A stretch of DNA of 48,906 nucleotides, from contig JAFTVI010000031.1 in the NCBI GenBank assembly GCA_017465825.1, forward strand, positions 1 through 48,906. Reading direction: 5' to 3'. How positions within the stretch are numbered: position 1 is the first letter of the stretch; every line of letters begins with the position of its first letter. The translations under genes were made by a program, and so were the position numbers. The stretch is from Clostridia bacterium (GTDB lineage: Bacteria > Bacillota > Clostridia > Oscillospirales > Acutalibacteraceae). Below, in pieces: positions 32,157-40,756 of this stretch. The notes under the pieces were generated by a model, which searched no databases, was not told where the DNA came from, and saw nothing but the letters and a program-made list of their open reading frames with translations.

Positions 32157-33696
32157 TGTCATTCTCCTTTCCGTCGAACTTGGATTTGGTCATAAGCAGA
32201 CCGATTTCTTCTTTTGATGTGGTTCTGGCATCAACAATGCCCGTTATTCTGCCTGAACCGATAACCATTATTCTGTCGCAGAGCTCAAGAAGCACGTCAA
32301 GGTCCTCACCGACGAATATAATGGAAACACCGTTCTCCTTCTGCTCGTTGAGAAGGTTGTATATCATATATGATGAGTTGATGTCAAGACCTCTTACGGG
32401 GTAAGCAACCATAAGCACTGTGGGTGATGCGGCAATCTCTCTGCCGACCAGCACCTTCTGAACGTTACCGCCGGAAAGACGGCGAACGGGAGTGTTTGCG
32501 CCGGGGGTTACAACCTCAAGGTCGTTGATAATTTTCATTGCAAGGTCCTTGGGAGCTTTTCTCTGCAGGAACATTGAATGTCCCTTAGTGTAGCTCCTGA
32601 GCATCATATTGTCAACAATATCCATATTGCCTACAAGACCCATACCCAGTCTGTCCTCGGGAACGAATGAAAGACGGACACCCATATCGCGGATCTGAAC
32701 GGGTGTTTTATCCCTCAGATTTTCTTTGTTGCCTGTTTTGGGATTAATGTAGAGTATTTCACCCGATGAAAGATGCTGTAAGCCTGCGATAGCTTCAAGC
32801 AATTCTCGCTGACCGCTGCCTGCAATACCTGCAATGCCGAGAATTTCGCCGCTTTTTGCGGAGAATGAGATATCGTCAAGCACGGTGGCACCCTGTCTGT
32901 CAACACAGGTAATGCCGTTTACAATAAGACGCTCCTGACTGTCTTTCGGCTCACTTCTTTCGATATTGAGGGCAATTTTCTTGCCCACCATCATTTCGGT
33001 AAGCTCACTTTCGTTTGTTTCCGCAGTGTTTACGGTGCCAACGTATTCACCCTTGCGCAGAACTGCAACTCTGTCGGAAAGTGAGAGCACCTCGTGGAGC
33101 TTATGAGTTATGATGATGATACATTTACCGTCATCACGCATATTACGCAGGATATTGAACAGCTTTTCTGTTTCCTGAGGAGTCAGAACGGCGGTAGGCT
33201 CGTCAAGAATGAGAATATCCGCGCCTCTGTAAAGAACCTTTATGATTTCAACAGTCTGCTTTTCGGATACAGACATAGAATATATCTTCTTTTCGGTGTC
33301 GATATCAAATCCGTACTGCTCGCTGATTTTTTTGATGTCCGCAGTTGACTTTTTCAGGTCATATTTGCCGTTTTCTATACCGAGAACGATATTTTCCGCA
33401 GCGCTGAAAACATCAACAAGCTTGAAATGCTGATGTATCATACCTATTCTGTAGTCAAACGCATCCTTGGGGGAAGTGATCGTAGCTTCCTCACCGTCAA
33501 CGAAAATCTGACCTTCATCGGGGAAATAAATGCCTGCAATCATATTCATAAGAGTAGTCTTGCCGCTTCCGTTTTCTCCGAGAATGGAAAGAATCTCACC
33601 ACGGTATGCGGTAAGATTTACATTTTTATTAGCAATAACCTTTGCGCCGAATCTTTTGGTTATATTTTTAAGTTCAATAGCCGGTTGTTTTGCCAC
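32149..33696 (-). CDS. nucleoside-type ABC transporter ATPase (tandem domains)
   Basis: A fused two-domain ATPase (NupO/RbsA type), 515 residues. Domain 1 has Walker A GENGSGKTT (about 36-44), a degenerate signature SMSVSEKQ and Walker B ILILDEPTAVL. Domain 2 has a P-loop-like GIAGSGQRELLEAI, the canonical signature LSGGNVQK and a divergent Walker B (LMVAYPVRGLD). This asymmetry is usual for sugar/nucleoside importers of this class. The frame opens at an ATG (33714), but GAGGTG is spaced for the GTG at 33696. A pair of strong hairpins separates it from the lipoprotein gene. Confidence 0.92.
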   Translation of the reverse strand: MAKQPAIELKNITKRFGAKVIANKNVNLTAYRGEILSILGENGSGKTTLMNMIAGIYFPDEGQIFVDGEEATITSPKDAFDYRIGMIHQHFKLVDVFSAAENIVLGIENGKYDLKKSTADIKKISEQYGFDIDTEKKIYSMSVSEKQTVEIIKVLYRGADILILDEPTAVLTPQETEKLFNILRNMRDDGKCIIIITHKLHEVLSLSDRVAVLRKGEYVGTVNTAETNESELTEMMVGKKIALNIERSEPKDSQERLIVNGITCVDRQGATVLDDISFSAKSGEILGIAGIAGSGQRELLEAIAGLQHLSSGEILYINPKTGNKENLRDKTPVQIRDMGVRLSFVPEDRLGMGLVGNMDIVDNMMLRSYTKGHSMFLQRKAPKDLAMKIINDLEVVTPGANTPVRRLSGGNVQKVLVGREIAASPTVLMVAYPVRGLDINSSYMIYNLLNEQKENGVSIIFVGEDLDVLLELCDRIMVIGSGRITGIVDARTTSKEEIGLLMTKSKFDGKENDNG

Positions 33697-33724
33697 ATCG
33701 ACACCTCGTTCCATTAATTCTCAA

Positions 33725-33798
33725 GAAATTGTTGCAGATAATCAAATGCAGCAATTTCTTCAAAATCAGTCTGAGATGAGTTGCCCCACCTCAGACTG
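33725..33798 (-). promoter_or_regulatory. two intercistronic hairpins
   Basis: GAAATTG.TGCA pairs with TGCA.CAATTTC (33725-33736 with 33747-33758), and CAGTCTGAG pairs with CTCAGACTG (33767-33775 with 33790-33798). Neither has a T tract on the minus strand, so they look like mRNA-protecting or processing structures that let the lipoprotein be made in excess of the ATPase. Confidence 0.7.
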
Positions 33799-33809
33799 CA
33801 AGTCTGAAA

Positions 33810-35051
33810 TTAGCCGTAATTTCTGTCAAGAAGTGTGATACCGTCGATTTCCATATCGAAATAAGGAGCTGAACGGAACTTTGACTCGTGGAATACGCCG
33901 TTTTCGATAACTTCTGTATCCTTCTCGTAGTTTGCATCTGTATCAACGTCAGCAAGGTAGGAAGTAACAGCGTTGCCGCCTACTGTGAATGTTGATGCAT
34001 CAAATACTTCGAGAGTGCCGTCAAGGAGCTTGCCCTTAACTTCTTCAAGCTTAGCAGCTGTGCCTTCTGCAGCAGCAGCTTCGTTAACTTCTGTAAGAAC
34101 AACTGAACCTGTTTCGATTGTACCTGTCCAGTCAGTAGCAATTGCTTCGCCCTTCTGTACACATTCGATCATATACTTGAAGTAAGGTGTCCAGTTGATA
34201 CGGGAAGAAACGATGAATGTATTGGGACAAGCAGCAACTGTTGAACCGTTGTATGAAACGTTGGGAACACCTGCTGTTTCGCAAGCTGTGGGAGCACCCA
34301 TTGAGTCAGCGTGCTGGCTGATAAGTACGCAACCGCCGTTGATAAGAGCCTGTGCAGCTTCCTTCTCGAGCTGTTCGTTGTACCATGAACCTGTGAACTT
34401 AACATCCATTGTTACTGAGGGGCAAACTGATTTTGCGCCAAGGTAGAATGATGTGTAGCCGGAAATAACTTCAGCAAATGTGAAAGCGCCTACATAGCCC
34501 ATCTTTGCCTTGTCAGCTGTGATTTTGCCGTCAGCGATCATTTCGTTGAGCTTGAGACCTGCAGCAACACCTGCAAGGTATCTGCCTTCGTAGATAGAAG
34601 CAAATGCGTTGTGGAAGTTAGCAAGACCTGCTGTGTGAGCCTGTGTACCTGTTGCGTGGCAGAACTGTACATCGGGATACTTCTTAGCAGCGTCAATAAG
34701 GAAAGATTCGTGACCGAAAGAGTCAGCAAAAATTACGTTACAGCCGTCAACCTCGATAAGCTCAACTGCTGCATCATAACAGTCGTTTGACTCGGGGATC
34801 TGAGTCTTCTGAGCGTATTCAACACCCATTTCAGTGCAAGCTGCCTTAGCAGCGTCAATGAAATTCTTGTCGTATGTTGAATTTTCGTCGTGAAGGAAGA
34901 TAAAGCCAACCTTAACGTCCTTGAGCTCAGTTGATGCTGAGTTGTTTGCGTCTGCGTCTGTGGATTCGTCTTCTGTGCCGGGTGTCTTGGTACAAGCTGC
35001 GAATGAGAGTACCATAACAAGAGCAAGAAGGATTGCGAGAAGTTTCTTCAT
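33810..35051 (-). CDS. BMP-family nucleoside-binding lipoprotein
   Basis: Substrate-binding protein of the importer, 413 residues. A lipoprotein signal peptide (MKKLLAILLALVMVLSFAAC) with lipobox LSFAAC puts Cys20 at the lipidated position. An acidic Ser/Thr/Asp linker follows, then the Bmp domain: KVGFIFLHDENSTYDKNF, VIFADSFGHE, FCHATGTQAHTAG, and YEGRYLAGVAAG, typical of PnrA/NupN purine-nucleoside receptors. AGGAGAAAT precedes the ATG at 35051; the frame upstream is not coding. Strong codon bias suggests high expression. Confidence 0.92.
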   Translation of the reverse strand: MKKLLAILLALVMVLSFAACTKTPGTEDESTDADANNSASTELKDVKVGFIFLHDENSTYDKNFIDAAKAACTEMGVEYAQKTQIPESNDCYDAAVELIEVDGCNVIFADSFGHESFLIDAAKKYPDVQFCHATGTQAHTAGLANFHNAFASIYEGRYLAGVAAGLKLNEMIADGKITADKAKMGYVGAFTFAEVISGYTSFYLGAKSVCPSVTMDVKFTGSWYNEQLEKEAAQALINGGCVLISQHADSMGAPTACETAGVPNVSYNGSTVAACPNTFIVSSRINWTPYFKYMIECVQKGEAIATDWTGTIETGSVVLTEVNEAAAAEGTAAKLEEVKGKLLDGTLEVFDASTFTVGGNAVTSYLADVDTDANYEKDTEVIENGVFHESKFRSAPYFDMEIDGITLLDRNYG

Positions 35052-35103
35052 TTTTGATTTCTCCTGTTTTTTAATATTTATATGTAATAAAACATATACA
35101 AAG

Positions 35104-35676
35104 TTAATCTCTGAAAACGACTGTGCCGTTTTCCATTGACTCGATTGCCGCAAGTGATTTTACATCAATACCCGCATCAATCAGGAGCTGTTCGCCGGAC
35201 TGGAATGCCTTTGTTATTGCAATACCTGCACCGCAGAGTGTTGCGCCTGCATCCTCGATAATCTTCTGCAGACCGAGCACAGCCTGTCCGTTAGCAAGAA
35301 AGTCATCAATAATAAGCACTCTGTCGTCGGGCTTCAGGTAAAGCTGTGAAACTGCAACCTCGTAAGAAGTGCCCTTTGTAAAAGAAAAGACCTCAGCCGT
35401 GAAAACATCCTTGCCGACATTTTTATGCTGTCCCTTCTTTGCGAAAACAACGGGAACATTGAAATATTCGGCGGTATAGCAGGCTATTGCTATGCCTGAT
35501 GCCTCAATGGTGAGAATCTTGGTTATATTTTTATCTTTGAAAAGCTCGTAAAAGTCTTTGCCCATATCCTTGAGCAGAGCAATATCGATCTGATGATTAA
35601 GAAAGCCGTCAACTTTAAGAATGTTTCCGGGCAGAACCTTACCCTCGGAGAGAATTTTTTTCTGCAGGCTGTTCAC
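35104..35676 (-). CDS. xpt: xanthine phosphoribosyltransferase
   Basis: Converts xanthine (and often guanine) plus PRPP into the nucleotide. The 190 residues match Xpt closely: start NSLQKKILSEGKVLPGNILKVD..., the substrate loop IEASGIA and the PRPP motif VLIIDDFLANGQA (about 125-137). GTG start with AGAGGTGAA upstream. First gene of the probable operon with the nucleoside importer, which supports a purine salvage function. The predicted leader is only about 25 bases, too short for the purine riboswitch seen upstream of xpt in Bacillus. Confidence 0.95.
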   Translation of the reverse strand: MNSLQKKILSEGKVLPGNILKVDGFLNHQIDIALLKDMGKDFYELFKDKNITKILTIEASGIAIACYTAEYFNVPVVFAKKGQHKNVGKDVFTAEVFSFTKGTSYEVAVSQLYLKPDDRVLIIDDFLANGQAVLGLQKIIEDAGATLCGAGIAITKAFQSGEQLLIDAGIDVKSLAAIESMENGTVVFRD

Positions 35677-35706
35677 AGAGCTTCACCTCTTTCAATTAAT
35701 ATACAT

Positions 35707-35735
35707 ATTATATATCTTTGTAGCGATGATTTCAA
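35707..35735 (-). promoter_or_regulatory. xpt operon promoter
   Basis: TTGAAA (35730-35735), 17-base spacer, TATAAT (35707-35712) on the minus strand; transcription would start near 35700. The remaining bases up to 35944 are AT-rich and contain nothing I recognise. Confidence 0.8.
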
Positions 35736-35944
35736 CATAAATTTAAGCTTTTTTACACATTTTTCAATTTTTCTGCATTTTGAACAAAACCGAATATCGG
35801 TTAATGATTTTTGTTTGTCAATACGGCTGTTTCGTAATTTGATGAAAAAAGGAAATTAAATTGTTATAAGCAACAAAATTTTTTTACACTTTTTGTGCTA
35901 ATAACCAAAAATTGTTTGGGAATTATTTAACATCTTATTAAAAC

Positions 35945-35973
35945 TTGACATTTCAGCCGATTTATATTATTCT
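35945..35973 (+). promoter_or_regulatory. promoter of the dockerin protein gene
   Basis: TTGACA (35945-35950), 17 bases, TATTCT (35968-35973). A small TCGGC/GCCGA hairpin (36007-36022) lies in the leader before AAAGGATC. Confidence 0.65.
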
Positions 35974-36044
35974 TTATATGTGCATAATGTGTGCTCAAAT
36001 ATAAAAATCGGCGCAAAGCCGAAACAGAAAGGATCGGTTTACAA

Positions 36045-38525
36045 ATGAAAAAAACCACCAAAATTTTAAGTGTTCTTCTTGCACTTGTTATGGTATTTTC
36101 GTGTGTTCCGATGACAGCATTCGCTGCTGAAAGAGATACATCCTCTCTTGATGCTTATCTTGACAGTGACAACCTTGCTGTTGTTGTTGAAACATTACTT
36201 ACAGACCTTGGTGACAGAAAAGAAGAACTTGTTCCCACAGTTCTCAACTTCGTATTTATGCTTGATCAGCTTAAGGACAAAGCTGCAGAAGAAGGCGTAG
36301 ATGTTGCAACTGCTGATACAGAAGCTCTTGCAGACGTTCTTATCGCATATGCAGACGAGTTCCTTGCAGAAACTGACCTCAACAACGAAATCAAAGATTT
36401 CAGCGGTCTTATCGGCAGTGTTCTCGGCGGTACAGACATCGACCTCAACTCAGTTGACGGTATCATCGGCACTCTTGCAGGCGCTCTTGATTACCTTAAG
36501 GGTAAGGGCACAAAATTCTGCGGTGATGCTGCTAAGTTCAGCACAGCTGCTCTCTATGACGGCTCAGGCAGAAATAAGAAGGTTATTACAAGCGCTAACG
36601 GTGCAAGCAGTATGGACATCGTAAACGCTCTTTTCGGCTTTATTTCTGACCCCAGCAATATTTCAGTTATCAAGACTGTTATCAAGGGTGAGCTCCAGCT
36701 CGGTACAGTTGGTAACCTTATCAGCAGTTTCTTTGATATCAACGAAATCAATGAAACAATGAAGAACCTCAAGGGTGAAATCAACAAGATGCTTTACGAA
36801 AACCTTGTTGCAGAGTGGAATGAGGTTGACAACGGCGACGGCACAACATCAAAGGTTATTGCTGTTGAATATGAAGCTTCACAGTACAAATCATACACAT
36901 CCGACGAGCTCCTTGCAGCTGCTCTCGTTAAGCTTATGACAGGCGAGGACGTAGACAAGGCAACAGCTGCCGCTACAGCTAAGATGACTCTTAACGAGCT
37001 TATCGGTGAGTACGGCGATTACCTTATCGCATCCTTTGCTATTGAGCCTCTTAACAACGACCTCAAGACAATGCTCAACGACCTTGTAAACGGCAACGAA
37101 GACCTTGCTATTCTCAAGGATATCCTCAATCTTAATTATGAGTTCACAGTTGAAGATTTCAACTTCACATCTCTTGCAGAAAGCGGCATTTTCGAAGGCC
37201 TTAACGACCTCATCTGCGGCATTATCGAAAAGCTCGTTCAGCCCGCAGTAGCTAAAGAGCTTGCACTCAAGAAGGGCGGCAACGAAAACATTACCGCTAA
37301 CCTTACATCTTTCTGTTCATATGTTCTCAAGACTCTCTCCACATATAACGGCGGCAAGCTTGAGTTCACAATCGACGGTACACCTTATTCCTATGACTTC
37401 AGCTCCTTCACCGCAGATAAGCTTGCAGGTATGGATCTTGAAGCTATGATTATTGAAGTTGCAAATCTTCTTATCCCCTCACTTCTCGGTGTACAGGTTC
37501 CCGCAGATGCTGATACTCTTGAGAATCTTCTCAGCTATGCAGCATATTATGCAATCGACTACTATATGGTACAGCCCGAAGAATGTGCATTCACAACTGA
37601 TTACAAATCTCTTGTTCTCAATGCTGACGGCACAATCAAAGACCTTGAGTACACAGCATGGATCAACACAATGGGCACAATGGCTATGGAAGTAGCTGAT
37701 TACTGGCTTGCAAGAGCAGGCGTTGGCTATGCAGCATCAAACGCAGACAACTGGGAAGGCATCCTTGAAGATATCGTTGACTGGGCACTCGGTTGGATCG
37801 CAGGTATCCCTGCTGTTTCCGATGAGCTTTCAATCGAAGTAGGCACAGCTGACGGTTACGGCCCCTGGTACAAGCTCAACGTTATTATCAACGAGCTCTT
37901 CGCACTCAACTTCATCAATGATTGCGGCGACGAAACATTCGTTGTTGATACTTACACACTCTTCATTGAAAAGCTCGTTCCCAGCCTTGTTGATTGCGAC
38001 TTTGCAGCATTTGCAAACGTTCTTGCAACAAATGAGGATCCCGAAAGCCTTTTCAATAAGTCAGTTATCACAGGCGTTCTTGACCTTGTAGACAATCTTC
38101 TCTTCTCACTCTTTGAGCACGATTGTACAGAAACAGCCTCCTTCACAAAGGCTGCTACTGCAACTCACGACGGTTACGAAGGCACATACTGTGTAGCTAA
38201 CGGTCACTATATCGCAGTTACAACAACTCCCGCAACAGGCGTTGAAGATCCTGATCCCACACCCGATCCTACACCCGATCCCGATGTTCCTCCTGTTGAT
38301 GATGAACCCGATTATGTTCCCGGTGACGTAACAGGCGACGGCGAAGTTACTGCAGGCGATGCCCGTGTTGTTCTCCGTCATTCCGCACAGCTTGAGCTTA
38401 TTGCAGATGAAGCTCTTCTTCTCGCAGCAGACGTTGACAAGAATGGTGAAATCACAGCAGCAGATGCTCGTCACGTTCTCCGCTATTCCGCACAGCTTAT
38501 TGATTCTTTTGATAATCTCACTTAA
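36045..38525 (+). CDS. large secreted protein with C-terminal type I dockerin
   Basis: Exported protein of 826 residues. A classical signal peptide (KKTTKILSVLLALVMVFSCV) ends at AFAAE near residue 28. About 650 residues of helical, Asn/Leu-rich sequence follow with no catalytic domain I recognise. Then come a Cys/His segment (HDCTETASF, TYCVANGHYI), a Pro/Asp linker and a dockerin (760-826) with two calcium loops, DVTGDGEVTAGDAR and DVDKNGEITAADAR, each followed by VLR-S-AQL. AAAGGATC supports the ATG at 36045. It may be a scaffold or surface component docking to a cohesin encoded elsewhere; no cohesin is in this window. Confidence 0.88.
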   Translation: MKKTTKILSVLLALVMVFSCVPMTAFAAERDTSSLDAYLDSDNLAVVVETLLTDLGDRKEELVPTVLNFVFMLDQLKDKAAEEGVDVATADTEALADVLIAYADEFLAETDLNNEIKDFSGLIGSVLGGTDIDLNSVDGIIGTLAGALDYLKGKGTKFCGDAAKFSTAALYDGSGRNKKVITSANGASSMDIVNALFGFISDPSNISVIKTVIKGELQLGTVGNLISSFFDINEINETMKNLKGEINKMLYENLVAEWNEVDNGDGTTSKVIAVEYEASQYKSYTSDELLAAALVKLMTGEDVDKATAAATAKMTLNELIGEYGDYLIASFAIEPLNNDLKTMLNDLVNGNEDLAILKDILNLNYEFTVEDFNFTSLAESGIFEGLNDLICGIIEKLVQPAVAKELALKKGGNENITANLTSFCSYVLKTLSTYNGGKLEFTIDGTPYSYDFSSFTADKLAGMDLEAMIIEVANLLIPSLLGVQVPADADTLENLLSYAAYYAIDYYMVQPEECAFTTDYKSLVLNADGTIKDLEYTAWINTMGTMAMEVADYWLARAGVGYAASNADNWEGILEDIVDWALGWIAGIPAVSDELSIEVGTADGYGPWYKLNVIINELFALNFINDCGDETFVVDTYTLFIEKLVPSLVDCDFAAFANVLATNEDPESLFNKSVITGVLDLVDNLLFSLFEHDCTETASFTKAATATHDGYEGTYCVANGHYIAVTTTPATGVEDPDPTPDPTPDPDVPPVDDEPDYVPGDVTGDGEVTAGDARVVLRHSAQLELIADEALLLAADVDKNGEITAADARHVLRYSAQLIDSFDNLT

Positions 38526-38550
38526 TCAGTAAACGCAGAATAATATTTTT

Positions 38551-38577
38551 GCCGCTTCGGTTCACGCCGAGGCGGCT
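38551..38577 (+). terminator. terminator of the dockerin protein gene
   Basis: GCCGCTTCGG pairs with CCGAGGCGGC (one mismatch), followed by TTTAAA. Confidence 0.7.
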
Positions 38578-38589
38578 TTAAACTATTGT

Positions 38590-38719
38590 TTAAGTAATAG
38601 GTAATAAGTAATAGTGAATAAGTGTTGAAGTGGCTTTGCCCCTTATCCCGATATAATGGTTCAAAAGGCGGAGCCTTTTCTTTAATTGCTCATTGCTCAC
38701 TACTCATTGCTCATTACAA
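38590..38719. repeat. GAGCAATGAG-type foldback repeat, copy 3
   Basis: Left part is TAATAGGTAATAAGTAATAG, right part repeats ATTGCTCATTGCTCAC. The central segment at 38658-38682 is the exact reverse complement of that at 9788-9812, so the same family is present in both orientations. Confidence 0.65.
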
Positions 38720-38720
38720 T

Positions 38721-38750
38721 AAAGACCACAGGTCTGTACCGGTGGTCTGT
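38721..38750 (-). terminator. terminator of the glutaminase-like gene
   Basis: AGACCACAGG and CCGGTGGTCT (one mismatch) around TCTGTA, followed on the minus strand by TTTATTG. Confidence 0.7.
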
Positions 38751-38753
38751 GTT

Positions 38754-40613
38754 TTATTCAAACAAAAGCTTTATGAACAGTCCGCCCTGAACAGAACGGT
38801 GTCTGAAACCGACCATTTCGGAGGTGTCAGCGTAATACCAGTCTGTCATAGGTACTCTTGTTCTCATTGTGTTGTATGCATTCCAGAGAATATCTGCAAA
38901 GAATTCAAAATCCTCTTTTGTATCGGCAAGACAGGCTACCCAAATAAGCCAGTCGGACTTTGTATATTTTTCACGGCTGTCAAGGGGTACGCCGTAGGGC
39001 AGAGCCTCTTTTTTGTATCTTTCAATTTCACCGCTGAAGAAATCGGCAGAGAAAAGATTTGTTTTCCACAGCTTATCCCATACTGCGTTGTATTTCAGGC
39101 TGAACGTGCCCTCTCTGTCATAAGCCAGACGGTAACTGCCGTCACTGTTTTCTGCATCGGTCAGGAAAGAGTCTGCATATTCCTTTGCTTTATTGAAAAG
39201 CTCCTCGGCTTCATCGTTTCTGCCGATGTTTTTCAGAATCTTTGCAAATCCCGTCATACCCATAATTGCTTTAAGCGAAAGGTTGCAGTTGTGTGAAAGA
39301 TGTCCTGCAAAGTCATCCGTGCAAAGCTGATTCTCAGGGTCTTTGCCGTACTTTATAAGATATTTGCTCCATTTTTCGAGGAGTTCAATATTTTCCTGAG
39401 CAAAGGAGTAGTCGTTATCCTTTTCGCATATCGCGGAAACGAGTATTATCATATTTCCGCATTCCTCAACGGGCATCTGATATTTCAACTGATTTTCACC
39501 GTAAACCTGACCGTTTACAAAGGGATAACAGCCTGCATCGTGGGGAGCAAAGTCAAAGGTCCAGTCTTTTGTGCCTGCATAACGGAATATGGGACGAAGC
39601 ATACCCTTGAGAAGTTCAGTATTATATAAAAGATACATAGGTGCGCTGGGATATGTGACGTCTACCGTGGCCGCACAGCCGTTTGAGAAGCATTCCTTTG
39701 AAATGTAAAGGTTGTTTCCGTCTTTGTCCACAACCAGCTTGTGTGCCGCCATAACCTGACGGTATGCAAGAAGGAGTAATTCCGCATATTTTTCTCCGCC
39801 TTTGAGTTCAGCCTCCTTGCGGAGAGTGTCAGAGAATGTGTTGCATCTGTCAAGGAGCTCATCATATTCATCAGCGGCCTCTTTTATTGCCTCTTCAATT
39901 GTTTTTCCGCCGTTTTTCCAGTATGCCTTTATGTTGTCACCGAAGTATACCATACTGTCAATGTCATCATAAGCAAAGAGGAAAAGCGCCTCATTGTTGA
40001 GCTGTGTCTGTGCATATACGGCATATAAATCGTCAATTACTTCGTTGCCCGTTTCTGCTTCACCGTTTACTGCAAGATAAAAATATCCCCAGTCTATACG
40101 GACGTCATCACCGTTGCGCCACAGAACCTTTTGTGAGCCGCTGCCCATTTTTATGCAGGAAATGCCGTCAATTTCAACATTCTTTGAATATGCACGTCCT
40201 TCACCTGCTTTGTTGAGCACAAGCTCCTCGCTGAAAGACATTTTCGCCGCAACGCTGTGAGCATTTCCGTCTGTCGGTTCGTATGTAAGCTTAAGATATG
40301 ACACGGGGCGTGATGCATAGTAAAGGTCAGTCACGAGCATAGGAGAAGTAAATTTTGCCGTAAGACGGATACCTGCACCCTCATATATTGCAGTTGTTGA
40401 AAATGCATCCGCATCAAGTGAAACCAAAGGCATCACTTCATCGTCACTGTCACCGAGAAAACGGTATGTTGCACCGTCTATGTTAACCGTTCCGAGTACG
40501 GTGTTGTCGCTCGCTGTCCAGTGAGTGGGGGTGTGCTTGTTGATATTGTCTGTCCAGACCGAAAAATACGGGTCAACCGTAATAAGCGGTACGGACGGCA
40601 TTCTCATTTTCAT
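38754..40613 (-). CDS. glutaminase A-like (DUF4965/DUF1793) protein
   Basis: A 619-residue protein of the fungal GtaA-like group common in gut bacteria: an N-terminal beta-rich domain (about 1-250; PSVPLITVDPYFSVW at the start) and a C-terminal (alpha/alpha)6-type domain. Conserved stretches are DVTYPSAPMYLLYN, FAPHDAGCYPFVNGQVYG, MPVEECGNMIILV and DDFAGHLSHNCNLSLKAI. No signal peptide is visible, so it is probably cytoplasmic. The glutaminase name comes from fungal relatives; many bacterial members may instead act on carbohydrates, and this one is untested. TTGAAT-N17-TACAAT promoter upstream. Confidence 0.8.
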   Translation of the reverse strand: MKMRMPSVPLITVDPYFSVWTDNINKHTPTHWTASDNTVLGTVNIDGATYRFLGDSDDEVMPLVSLDADAFSTTAIYEGAGIRLTAKFTSPMLVTDLYYASRPVSYLKLTYEPTDGNAHSVAAKMSFSEELVLNKAGEGRAYSKNVEIDGISCIKMGSGSQKVLWRNGDDVRIDWGYFYLAVNGEAETGNEVIDDLYAVYAQTQLNNEALFLFAYDDIDSMVYFGDNIKAYWKNGGKTIEEAIKEAADEYDELLDRCNTFSDTLRKEAELKGGEKYAELLLLAYRQVMAAHKLVVDKDGNNLYISKECFSNGCAATVDVTYPSAPMYLLYNTELLKGMLRPIFRYAGTKDWTFDFAPHDAGCYPFVNGQVYGENQLKYQMPVEECGNMIILVSAICEKDNDYSFAQENIELLEKWSKYLIKYGKDPENQLCTDDFAGHLSHNCNLSLKAIMGMTGFAKILKNIGRNDEAEELFNKAKEYADSFLTDAENSDGSYRLAYDREGTFSLKYNAVWDKLWKTNLFSADFFSGEIERYKKEALPYGVPLDSREKYTKSDWLIWVACLADTKEDFEFFADILWNAYNTMRTRVPMTDWYYADTSEMVGFRHRSVQGGLFIKLLFE

Positions 40614-40640
40614 AGAATCAGTCCTTATTTTTTTTATTTA

Positions 40641-40669
40641 ATTGTACGATATATTAAATAAAAATTCAA
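40641..40669 (-). promoter_or_regulatory. promoter of the glutaminase-like gene
   Basis: TTGAAT (40664-40669) and TACAAT (40641-40646), 17-base spacer, minus strand. Confidence 0.75.
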
Positions 40670-40706
40670 GAGCATATTAAAGTTGTCTGTTTATATTCAG
40701 TTAAAA

Positions 40707-40734
40707 TTGACGATATATTATTATGTGGTAAAAT
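40707..40734 (+). promoter_or_regulatory. promoter of the ABC exporter
   Basis: TTGACG (40707-40712), 16 bases, TAAAAT (40729-40734); the ATG follows about 22 bases later after GGGGAGAG. Confidence 0.7.
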
Positions 40735-40756
40735 AAATGAAAAGGGGAGAGAGTAT

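Noticed and set aside
38622-39296. 224-codon plus-strand ORF
   Set aside because: Begins in a foldback repeat (SLIAHCSLLIAH segment) and then runs antisense to the glutaminase-like gene.
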